From Saururus chinensis (taxonomy: Eukaryota > Streptophyta > Magnoliopsida > Piperales > Saururaceae), in contig CP141144.1 in the NCBI GenBank assembly GCA_035235625.1, forward strand, positions 36,702,014 through 36,766,013: 64,000 nt of DNA, given 5' to 3'. The notes beneath the pieces are model-generated. The model was not told the origin of the DNA. It made no database searches and saw only the letters and a list, made by a program, of their open reading frames with translations. This document shows positions 12,080-22,500 of the stretch, piece by piece. A program made the translations under genes and the position numbers. Each line of letters starts with the position of its first letter. The stretch's first letter is position 1.

Positions 12080-12730
12080 TAAGTTTAAAAGATAGTTATC
12101 CGGTATAAAGCCCAAAACTATTGGATGTTGAAAAATAGTTATTTGGTATAAAGCCCATGACTATCAAATTTTAAAAGATAATTATCTGGTATAAAGCCCA
12201 CGACTATAGGATGTTGACAAATAGTTATTTGGTACAAAGCCCAAGACTATCGGATTTTAAAAAATAGTTATATGGTATAAAGCCTAGGACTGTTGGATGT
12301 TGAAAAATAGTTATTTGTTATGAAGCCTAGGACTATTGAATTTTAAAAGATAGTTATCTAGTATAAATCCCAAGACTATCGGATGTTGAAAAATAGTTAT
12401 TTGGTATATAGCCCTGGACTATTGAATAATAAAAGATAGTTATCTGTTATAAAGGCAAGGACTATCGGGTGTTGTAAAATAGTAATCTAGTATAAAGCCA
12501 AGGACTATTGAATTTTAAAAGATAGTTATCTGGTATAAAGCCAAGATCTATCAGATGTTGAATAATAGTTATCTGGTATAAAGTCGAGGACTATCAGATT
12601 TTAAGAGATAATTATTTGGTATAAAGCCCAGGACTATTGGATGTTGAAAAATAGTTATCTGGTATAAAGCCGAGGACTATCAACTTATAAAATATAGTTA
12701 TAAGGTATAAAGCCCTGGACTATTGAATGA
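12080..12730 (+). repeat. alternating tandem repeat array (about 54-bp units)
   Basis: Around twelve contiguous units are each built on AATAGTTATCTGGTATAAAG followed by CCCAGGACTATCGGAT. Two unit types tend to alternate, one ending in GGATGTTGAAA and the other in GAATTTTAAAAG, so the real period is a dimer of about 105-110 bases. The units abut without unique spacers, so this is a satellite-like array inside a retroelement and not a CRISPR array. Confidence 0.75.
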
Positions 12731-13377
12731 TTTAATTCCAAAAATTTCTAGATTGATCAGCCCGCTCTATTACGATTTGATTCACTGTAAATTGATCCCC
12801 CCTGATTTATGATCTATCTGATTTTAAATCAGTAATCGGGTTTTGTTCCAAGTGTTTTGTCCGATCATAACTTTTTGCATTATGATTATTGAAATTCCGA
12901 AGTGTAATGGCATTGTGTCTAAATAGATTTCATTAACCTTGCATCACTACGTTCCATTTTTATTCCGAATAATGACCTATCTAATTTTAAATTGAGTTTA
13001 AAGTATTATAAACCATCAGATTATGTTTATGGTATCTGAAATTTTTGGATCTTTCTTATGAATATATTGTTTGATTTTTTCAAAAACTATTGGATTCTAG
13101 TTACAAGTATTTAATCCAATATATAATTTATTGAATTTTGTTTTGTTTATTTGAGTAATTGTTGGATACTATTTATTTTTTAATGTGCTATTGGACTATG
13201 TTCCATCTGAATTGTTATAGAACTATGTTTTTGAGTGTTGTATCCGATTGTAAATTAATTGGATTTATGTTTGTGATTGCTACTCAATTATTGATCGCAT
13301 TTTTTAACATTTTGTTGTGTTTGAAAAAGTGTGTTAAGGTGAATTGCAAGGACACAATTTGTTTAAGGGGGGAAGAA

Positions 13378-14130
13378 TGTAACATCCTATATTCCGTTAA
13401 CACTTACACAAAGGGTTTAGGAGTAATTATGTACTTTGTAATTAAATTATAAGGGGTTTGAAAGATGGAATCGCAGTATATGAGTAGAGCTCAAAGTAAT
13501 GAGCATAACAAACCAAGGAACACACAAAATAGAGGTCAAAAGCGAAAGTTATGACCTTCGGAAAGGTGCCACATTAGCAGGACCCACGTAAAAAGTGCGG
13601 AATAACTTACCATTTGGGGTCTAGTTTCGAAGGGCTCTTCGATACGAGTACATCGGTAAAAAACATGTGATTTCGACTTCGGGATAAGAAGTTATCGCCT
13701 AGTAATAAAATATTGAGAAAAAGACAAAATAGATTACATCAGCAGCTCAAGCCGAGCTGCACCGCCAAATCAGAATGCGGTGTGTAAGCCGCACCATTTT
13801 GCGAAGAGGTGTGGCCGCGGATCAAGGTAGTCCGTGAGATGTGGGGCCTGTGCAATCACTCAATTGACTGTGCGCTCCATGGTGGCTCCGTGCACTCCAT
13901 TTGGCGTGCATTGATGCCCATTTCATGAGCGCACCATGCACGCACTGACTGCGGATGCAGTCCAATGGATGCACAACACATGGATCGCGTCTATTCGAGC
14001 GTACTCCTTTTCTACCGTATGCTCGCACGCCATCTCCTATAAATTTCAATTTCTGTAACATCCGGAGTAGTTTTTAGAACCGTTTGGAGTCCGTTTTCGT
14101 CCGTTCAAAAAGCGTTCCTAGCTAATTCAT
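13378..14130 (+). mobile_element. 3' LTR, U3-like part with TATA box
   Basis: After the polypurine tract the LTR begins TGTAACATCC. A TATA-like CTCCTATAAATTTC lies near 14033-14046, followed by a GC-mixed stretch. This is the part expected to promote transcription of the element. The GC-rich 13740-14030 stretch holds no credible protein. Confidence 0.5.
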
Positions 14131-14522
14131 GGGTGTTCTCCACATAGAAGCATTCATTCCTTGAGTTTGCAAATATATAAGGGGGAAACATCTCAGGGCA
14201 AGCAGAGACTTTACTCGTCGCCCTCGAGCCCCTAAGAGAAAGAAGTGGCCCAGTGCAAGAGGGGGCTTCATCCTCTATCATCAGGCAACAACGAGGGAAA
14301 TGTCTCTATCTAGGGGAAGTTATGTCCGTAGCCATCGGGCACGGGAAGTGTAAAGTGTCCCTAGTTAAGGGGAGGTTATGTCCGTCGCCTATAGGCGCGT
14401 AGAGAAAAAAGTGTCTGTAACATGGGAAGCATAATGTATCCCGGGCTAAGGGGAGGTCATGTCCTTCGCCTTTGGGGTGCAAGGAGAGAAACGTGCCGGG
14501 TTAAAGGGAAGTAATATCTACC

Positions 14523-15730
14523 ACAATTAGTGTCACTAGTACCTAAATGTTTTTTTAAAAAAAGCTAAGGCTATTAGCAATGCTTGGTGATTAGTTTCGC
14601 ACTTAAAAATAAGCGTCCCCAATACATGTTCTATTAGTGACAAATTTTATGGAGTGTCTCTATTAGCCTTATTTTTTTTATAAAATATTGTTCCCTCTCT
14701 TGTCGCTCTCTTTGTCTATCCACTCTCTCTATTCACTCTCTCTCCCTTTCTCTCTATCCTTTCTCTCTATTCACTCTCTCTCCCTTTCTCTCTATCCTTT
14801 CTCTCTATTCACTCTTTCTCTTCTATTTTCTCTCTCTCCCTCCCTCTTCTCTTCTCTCTCCTATCCCCTCTCTCTACCACTCTATCTCTTCTTTCTATCT
14901 CTTCCCTCTCCTCTCTCTCCTCTCCCCTCTCTCTCTCCTCTCTTCCTATATTCACTCTCTCCCTTCTATTTTCTCTCTCTTCTCTATTGTCTCCTATCCT
15001 CTAGCTTTCTACCTTCTATCTCCTCTTTCTATCTCTTCCCCATCTTCTCTTTTCTCTCCCCACTCCTCTCTCTCTCACATAGACACACACACACACATTC
15101 TCTCCTCTCTCTCCCCTCACACACTAACTCTCTCCTCTCTCCATTCTCTCTCCTCGCTCGCACTCCTCTCTCCCACTCCCCTCACATAGGCATGTCTCTT
15201 TCTTCCACTAGTTGTGATGCTTCAAATTGTAACATGACAAAAAGGGGAGTGTAGGCAAAATTTTGCTCAGGCAAGCGAATTTCACATGCGGGAGAAATTT
15301 TGCCCTCTATTTTACTCCCTCCCTCCCACCCTTAGTCCCCTGGAGCGGGAAGTGGAGGAGGAGTGGGGGCGATGCAGGATTAGACTCCACACCCAAATTT
15401 CGGGGCCACCCCCCCATCTCCCTCCCCTTCCTCCTCTCCCCCTCTGCCTTCTCTGCCCCAGTTTGCCCCCCTCCTCAGCAGGAGGAGGAGGGGAAAAGGG
15501 GGTGATGCCAAATCGGCTCCACTTCCGGATTCTAGAGCACCCCGCCCCCTCCCTGCTCCCCCCCACTCAATTCACATCCGGAGGAGGAGGTGAAGTAGGG
15601 GCGGACCAACCCCCCTTCCTATTAATCACCACCTCCCTCAGCCGAAGGAGGAGAGGAGGGGTGGCGCCGTATCCTGCTCTTCCCCCGAACTCTAGTGCCG
15701 TTTCCTCCCCCTACCCAGGCCTCGGCCCCA
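14523..15730 (+). mobile_element. CACTA copy B, left part
   Basis: Starts abruptly at GTGTCACTAGTACC and matches copy A from about 1336: subterminal repeats to 14670, a CT-rich block at 14690-15185, then the GC-rich block with GGAGGAGGAGG motifs. The outer left terminus present in a full CACTA is absent. The apparent Ser/Leu- and Pro-rich proteins (14688-15254, 15286-15798) are composition artefacts. Confidence 0.65.
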
Positions 15731-16383
15731 ACCTCCACCCCCTCCCAACTGTAGGAGAAGGAGAAGACAAGGGGGGAGGCAGGAATTTTATTTTTTAAAT
15801 TTTTTAAATTTTAGCGTCACTTTAGCAAGTGTCATGAATTTTTTTAAAAAAATTTTAAAAAAATTAATTTTCTTTTTTATGTCAAAAATGAAGCGTCACT
15901 AATAAATTTTTTAGTTAGCAATGGTTAGTGTGGCAACAGTAATAATACATTATTAGCAACACTTGTTAAACTTTCAGTTTTTTATTTTATTAGTCACATT
16001 TTTCTAAAACGTCTCTAAAACACATTTAGTGACAGATAAAAGCGTCGCAAATACTGTTTTCATATTTTTTTTAAAATATGTTAACACATTAACGACACTT
16101 TAAGAAGCTCACAAAAAACTAATGTCAGCAACAATAGAATAAAGTGTCGCTAATATCAGTACTATTAGCGACACTTTCATATACGTGTTGCTAATGAGCA
16201 GTTGCAACGGGACTATTATCGACAATTTTAGAGACACTTTTTAAGCATCGCTAATAATCATGAGTGACACTTTGGAGACTATTAGCAATGCTTTTAGTCG
16301 CCGCTAATAGTCCTTTTTGTTGTGGTGAACCTATTCAAATTCTATTGAAATATGTTATAAGTTAAAAATTGATCCACAACCCA
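15416..16383 (+). repeat. tandem duplication, unit 1 (CACTA right half plus flank)
   Basis: Unit of 968 bases from ATCTCCCTCCCC to GATCCACAACCCA. It contains the GC-rich block, the right subterminal repeats, the CACTA terminus at about 16327 (here TTGTGGTG) and 56 bases of the copia relic flank. The junction with unit 2 shares a short ATCTC match with both ends. Confidence 0.8.
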
Positions 16384-17363
16384 ATCTCCCTCCCCTTCCT
16401 CCTCTCCCCCTCTGCCTTCTCTGCCCCCACCCCCTTCCAGTTTGCCCCCCTCCTCAGCAGGAGGAGGAGGGGAAAAGGGGGTGATGCCAAATCGGCTCCA
16501 CTTCCGGATTCTAGAGCACCCCGCCCCCTCCCTGCTCCCCCCCACTCAATTCACATCCGGAGGAGGAGGTGAAGTAGGGGCGGACCAACCCCCCTTCCTA
16601 TTAATCACCACCTCCCTCAGCCGAAGGAGGAGAGGAGGGGGTGGCGCCGTATCCTGCTCTTCCCCTGAACTCTAGTGCCGTTTCCTCCCCCTACCCAGGC
16701 CTCGGCCCCAACCTCCACCCCCTCCCAACTGTAGGAGAAGGAGAAGACAAGGGGGGAGGCAGGAATTTTATTTTTTAAATTTTTTAAATTTTAGCGTCAC
16801 TTTAGCAAGTGTCATGAATTTTTTTAAAAAAATTTTAAAAAAATTAATTTTCTTTTTTATGTCAAAAATGAAGCGTCACTAATAAATTTTTTAGTTAGCA
16901 ATGGTTAGTGTGGCAACAGTAATAATACATTATTAGCAACACTTGTTAAACTTTCAGTTTTTTATTTTATTAGTCACATTTTTCTAAAACGTCTCTAAAA
17001 CACATTTAGTGACAGATAAAAGCGTCGCAAATACTGTTTTCATATTTTTTTAAAAATATGTTAACACATTAACGACACTTTAAGAAGCTCACAAAAAACT
17101 AATGTCAGCAACAATAGAATAAAGTGTCGCTAATATCAGTACTATTAGCGACACTTTCATATATGTGTTGCTAATGAGCAGTTGCAACGGGACTATTATC
17201 GACAATTTTAGAGACACTTTTTAAGCATCGCTAATAATCATGAGTGACACTTTGGAGACTATTAGCAATGCTTTTAGTCGCCGCTAATAGTCCTTTTTGT
17301 TGTGGTGAACCTATTCAAATTCTATTGAAATATGTTATAAGTTAAAAATCGATCCACAACCCA
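16384..17363 (+). repeat. tandem duplication, unit 2
   Basis: Nearly identical to 15416-16383. The visible differences are a 12-base extra CCCACCCCCTTC-like piece near 16427 and a few single bases. The CACTA terminus is repeated at about 17307. The near identity implies a duplication much younger than the divergence of copies A and B. Confidence 0.8.
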
Positions 17364-17903
17364 ATCTCAAAAAAATGATGTCTAATATCAATATGTTTAG
17401 TACGAGAATATTTGATAGGATTTTGTAAAATTTTAATTGAACGTAAAGTATCACAATATAAAGTCATTTTTCCCCAAGGTTTTTTATAATTTAATAATAT
17501 TTTTTTCATGCACATTAATTAAGTGTAGCCACCATTTGCAGCTGGATATTCGGCTTCAACAATTGATAAAGAAACACAATTTTATTTTTTACTATGCTAA
17601 GAAACTAAACAATTCAGCTTTAGCTGTTGATAAAGAAGTACTTGTTGGTTTGTGAAGCATGTGTATAGCATAGACAAGCTAAGAAAAATAAAGTGGCTCT
17701 AATTCACAATTGATTTACAAGATTCCAACTTTTAAACAAAATAAATATATATTTTATTCAATTTAGCGTGCCTAATTTTAATGTGTTCTAACGAGAATTT
17801 GAAATCAAATCACTAAGCAAACAAGAAATTTTTATGTGAAAACCTAACCTTGGAAAAACTATGGAACAATCTCTGCAAATAAACCATGCACTATGTAAAC
17901 TTG
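17308..17903 (-). mobile_element. Ty1/copia pol relic (RNase H end), copy B
   Basis: Paralogue of 8628-9228, with the same minus-strand RNase H-like fragments. It continues to GTAAACTTG, where solo LTR 2 is inserted, and probably resumes at 22348. It is a broken fossil. Confidence 0.6.
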
Positions 17904-19274
17904 TGTAACGCCCGAGATTTTTCACCCATTTTCCTTAAAATTCACAAATTTTTTTTGCAATATAACGTCTATAAATCGGAGGAAAAATGACGAAATCAAA
18001 ACCTAATAAAACAATTTATCATTTAAAATAGTAAACATCCATTTTCCATATAAATATTTTCATCATACGGTCAAACATCATACGGCCAAAGCAAATATCA
18101 TCAGGCGCTACACGAAAACACACATACGAATAAATTGCTATGATCATAGACTTTAAATACAAATCCCTCCCAGGCATCCCTGAGTGCAAGTCCTATAACA
18201 GTCCACAGACTAATCCAAATGAAAGTCTAGAATAAACATATTAACGTCTCGTCTCACCTAATACAAGAGATCGTGGCACAAATAAACTCGCAATGAGTGA
18301 AGCATATACCTGAGTCAACGGGAATCAATCCACCGCTGAAATGAGCATCCATCTCCAGGAGCTCTCCGCACAAACCTGCAAAATCTCCCGTACAACGGGG
18401 CTAAAAAGTAGGGTGATGAGTATTTTCATACTCAGTAGGAAAATACCCAGTAGGGGAAACCCCAAACGGTGAACTCAATAAGTTCAAAAACACATGCGTT
18501 CATGCAACTCAAACATGAAGCAGTCAACATAATATAATCCTATCGTGCACATACGCATACGATCATACCAAATGCACTATCGTGCCAAAGACATACCAAA
18601 TGCACCATCGTGCCAAAATCATACCAAAGGCACCATCGTGCCAAAATCATACTATCCAATCAACTTACACAAACACCCTTATCCAGGGTCATACAACCTT
18701 ACTCGTACCATTGTACGCATACTCATACCACACATACATACTTGTACGACCTTACTCGTACAATCATACTCGTACGACCTTACTCGTATAGTCTTCCTCA
18801 AAATCATACTTACTGTCTTACTTAGAAACATATTCTCACAATCGTACCCATACTCTTACAGTTGTGCTCATACTCATACGCTAACAGTCCTGCTCATACA
18901 CACTCTTACAGTCTTGCTCATACACATACAATCGTACTCATAATCGTACACATATCAACGACCACTGAAGATCATTACAACTAATAAGCTCCAGCGTTGA
19001 AATGGAAAAGAATGCCACTGGGGCAACACCTTAACCTCCGGGGAGTGACTAGACACCATGGACTTTTCCGAAGGTAAGGCACACCAATGCTCTGGGGCAC
19101 TGGATCAAACAGGTGAGAGTAGATTCATGATACTACTTACCTGAGCGCGCAAACATAAACACCCACACATAAGGGGTCATACAGTTGCCCACCATAATGG
19201 GTCTTATAGTGCCATTGCCACTCTTGGGCAAAAAACATACAGTGCCACTTGGGCAGAAACATACAGTGCCACTC

Positions 19275-19545
19275 TTGGGCGGAATCATACAACGCTCTCA
19301 ATAGAGCATCAAACGCCTGGGCTTATACAACACACAGACCAAATCAGAAACATACGTCGCTCTCAGTAGAGCATCAAACGTCTGGGCTTCATACAGCACG
19401 CAGACAAAGTCAGAAATGTACATCGCTCTCAATGGAGCATCAAACGTCTGGGCTTATACAGCACGTAGACCAAATCGGAAACATATGTTGCTCTCAACAG
19501 AGCATCAGACGTCCAGTGCTCTATATAGCACACAGACAACATCCC
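19275..19545. repeat. about 69-bp tandem repeat, four units, in solo LTR 2
   Basis: Four successive units each contain CGCTCTCAATAGAGCATCAA, then ACGTCTGGGCTT, then ATACAGCACGCAGAC. The related stretch in solo LTR 1 (about 5860-5950) shows only a single recognisable unit, so the array expanded after the two copies separated. Confidence 0.65.
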
Positions 19546-20299
19546 GCAGGATAACACCATGGCAAGACATGAGAAATGCTCGGCCGGCTCATTAGCGGCC
19601 AGCTCAAACACGGAACTTAATCCGTCGAACCCTCAGGTCTCAAACTCACAATGCTATCATTAGTTGTGGTTATAATTCAAGTTTGAATTAAGTATATTAT
19701 GTGGTACAATTATGCCTCACAAACTCATAGTCCTCGACTGATCAAACCGAAGCTGAGCCCGATCCGAAACCCAAGTTCGTCAAGGCAGCAGACTTCACTT
19801 ACCCGTCCACATCGTGGACAAAACTCATCGTACAACCAACCCTTACAGTCTTACATACTTCGCCATCCATCTTATGGCCAAAACATCTTACACTAACATC
19901 CTCAAATAACGCTCCTCAGAGCCAACCCAGTTGTCGCCCTCTTACTTATATCTTACTTATTATACTTACTTTTCACTTCATAATCTGTACATTATCTTGT
20001 ACAATTATGCACACTCTTACTGTCTGACAATCGCCCAACATACAATCCAACCCAAACCGATCCATTCTAATCCTTGCCCGTCATACTCTTATCCTCTGTC
20101 CTCTGTCATACGCTTATACAACCGTATCCAAATCTAGACCAAACCTCTGTCACCTCTTACTATCCATCGCCCATACCTCTGCCCACATACACTTACACAT
20201 AACCATATCATAGGCAAAATAGTCGTCACACATACGTATGTCTATCACACATACGTATAACATACACATACGGTCATACATACGTAGCTTACAAATATG

Positions 20300-20480
20300 C
20301 TCACTAGCCATCATTAGTGCATACATACATACATCAAACATACACGCTAGCCATCACTAGCGCATGCATAATTCATACATACTCCAAACATGCACGCTAG
20401 CCATCACTAGCACATGCATAATCCAAACATACTCTAAACATGCACGCTAGCCATCACTAGCACCTGCATACATACATCCA
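20300..20480. repeat. about 56-bp tandem repeat in solo LTR 2
   Basis: Three to four units carry CACGCTAGCCATCACTAGC followed by GCATGCATAATCCAAACATA-like sequence. They are contiguous, with a short palindrome GCTAGCCATCACTAGC in each unit. Confidence 0.6.
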
Positions 20481-22347
20481 ACGTACTTATAGCCAACATG
20501 CATGTCATATGCATTTCAACATACCATATAATCGTGCTTACATGTACATCATGCAATCAGATTGTTACTTAACATCCAAAGCATGGAATCATACAATCCT
20601 AGCATGCTACTACTCATTCAAAGCATGCTATCATGAATTTACGAGTTCAAAGCTCCACTACCTCGTAATCATGACGTTTGATGGCGAGCGCATGACGGTG
20701 GCGGCGTCGGCGGCGGAGTTGGCAGTCAAAACCATTGCCTGGCTGAGAGAGCTGCTGTCCTGAGGATTTTAGGAAGCGCTGGAACTATCACGGCCAAACA
20801 GGGTGTCAGAAATCAATGCGGTAAAATCCGTGATCCACTGCGGCACACTAGGGCGGCCGGGAGAAAAGTCAAGCCAACCAGAATGGCGGTGCGACCAAAT
20901 GTTGAGGGTGTACACTCTAAAGATCGGCCGGTGGCTAAAACGTGCTCAGCCAGCCACAAGACATCGAAATCGGCCATGGACAGCACCCAACAGCGACGAT
21001 TTCGGTCAACAAAGGCCTACATAAGGGCGGAGAGCGTGGGGCAATGCTCAAGGACAAAGGAAGGGTGGAGGAAGGCTATGTGTCAACTCCACTCGGTGGC
21101 AAAGCGAACCGATGGTCAGGCGGCGCAAATGCGGTGCCAAAACCCAGAAGTACACGCGTGGCCACATGCACACGCGACCCAAAAGGGGCGGGGGAGAGGG
21201 CTGAAAGGAGGCGACCCAAGGCCCACAAAAGCCAATAGGGCTAAGGCCCTTAGCTGTGGCCAATCTAAGCGGCGACATCGCCGATTGCCACCCACAACCA
21301 ATACCCATGGTGCGGGCGGCTGTGCATCTCGCACGGTATAGGGCAATGACAAGCGGCCCATTCCGGGCGGAGTGTATAATCGGGCCAATCGGGGCTGGCC
21401 CTCACTATCGCCAAGCCGGGGTAGAGCCCACGATGGCCAAATGGCCCACGGCTAGCCGATGCCAATGACCCGAGACGCACCCAATGCGTCTAATCAGGCG
21501 GAGCAAGGCAATAGGGGCAAGGCGGGGTCAGAAACGGCAAACTCCTACAGACACCGGGTCGAGGTAGGCTGGACGGAGTCCTTCCGGTAGCCGGACAATG
21601 ACCGGAAACACACCGGCATCCAAAAAATCTCACGGACAGTGAGATGGAAAATGAGAACTAAACCCGACCAAAGTGCCGGTAGCTCACCACGGAGCGAACA
21701 AAGCATGGCGGCGGCTCCAGCCAGTGTCTATGGGTTCCTAGCGGCCAACTAAACATAAGTCTAGTTGAGGGCGGCCGCAAACGATGTCAAAATTGTACAC
21801 CTACAGTGCAAAAATGGGATTGAAGGAGAGAAAAACCCGAAAAAAGGTTCGGTACCTCGTGGAGGAGCGAAGAGGCCATGGCGGCAGTCATAGCCGGTAC
21901 CTACGGACTTGTGGCGGTGAGGCAAAGCGGATCCTGACAAGAATCGAAGGAATCCGACGACAGAGGAGGGAGAACGAAGTGACCGGATATGCCCTAAGCT
22001 TTTCTAAAAAAAAGTCACTGGACGCCAAATTTTTACTGGAATGTCAGTTCTGTGAAAACCGATGGGGAGGAAGATATATATAGTTAATCTTTTTAACTTT
22101 TACATCCATATCCCCAATGCGCGTTAACTCACTGGTTACGCATTATACCTCCAAAATTTGCACCGTAAGCACGCAGCGAGGCCTGCGGCCTACGACTAAG
22201 CCCCACACCCAACTCTATGGGTATAAATATGGGGGAAATACACAATTATGAATACGCCGAAGGATCACATTTTCCTGCCGAAAATGACCAGAAAAATGGC
22301 AGGAAAATCCCAGAAAATCATAGAAAAATCAGGGACCTTACAACTTG

Positions 22348-22500
22348 AGATTACAAAATTATTGATTACAAAGTCAAAAGACTCATTTTTCTTCAAACAG
22401 CTGGTTCTTTACACTACTCTTGAATTCTAAATTAATAACTCATTGGTTGTTGACCGGCCATAGCTTCTTCTTCTCCTCTTTGTGCTCATTGATTAATGTA
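22348..22500. other. short continuation of the copia relic and junction to viral cluster
   Basis: Sequence after the ACTTG duplication, AT-rich, with no recognised gene. The exact boundary with the pararetrovirus cluster cannot be fixed and lies near 22450-22570. Confidence 0.3.

Larger units (their letters stand above)
9229..14522 (+). mobile_element. non-coding LTR retrotransposon derivative (LARD-like)
   Basis: Parts in order are: a partial 5' LTR (9229-10304, ending GTGTTACA); a primer-binding site TGGTATCAGACC (10307-10318) resembling the tRNA-Met site used by many plant LTR elements; a roughly 3-kb internal region with no gag-pol coding; a polypurine tract AAGGGGGGAAG (about 13365-13375); and a partial 3' LTR (13378-14522) starting TGTAACATCC. 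The two LTRs overlap only where 9229-9440 matches 14147-14510 (shared ATGTCCTTCGCCTTTG). Each outer end is cut by copy A or copy B sequence. The organisation fits a large retrotransposon derivative mobilised by a partner. It is a fossil lacking both outer LTR ends. Confidence 0.65.
17904..22342 (-). mobile_element. solo-LTR-like element 2 (4.44 kb), inserted in the copia relic
   Basis: On the minus strand it starts TGTAAGGTCCC and ends CTCGGGCGTTACA, with TG...CA ends. It has a perfect 5-bp target duplication ACTTG (17899-17903 and 22343-22347). It is the same family as 2496-7267 but in opposite orientation: both share the terminal sequences, the GTAAG-type tract, a cluster of TGGCACTGTATG units, and the block reading ACTCATCACCCTAC...TTTTTAGCCCC on the minus strand (near 18400-18430). 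No gag-pol coding and no second LTR are seen, so it is taken as a solo LTR fossil. The GC-rich 20690-22000 part holds long but composition-driven reading frames. Confidence 0.75.

Noticed and set aside
12080-12730. CRISPR-like array
   Set aside because: Units are contiguous without unique spacers, and the setting is a plant retroelement.
14688-15798. Reading frames of 170-188 codons in CACTA copy B
   Set aside because: Composition artefacts of the CT-rich and GGAGGAGG blocks; shared with copy A only as low-complexity sequence.
20800-22083. Several overlapping reading frames of 70-150 codons on both strands in a GC-rich stretch
   Set aside because: They overlap each other on both strands inside a solo LTR and lack motifs; high GC lowers stop frequency.
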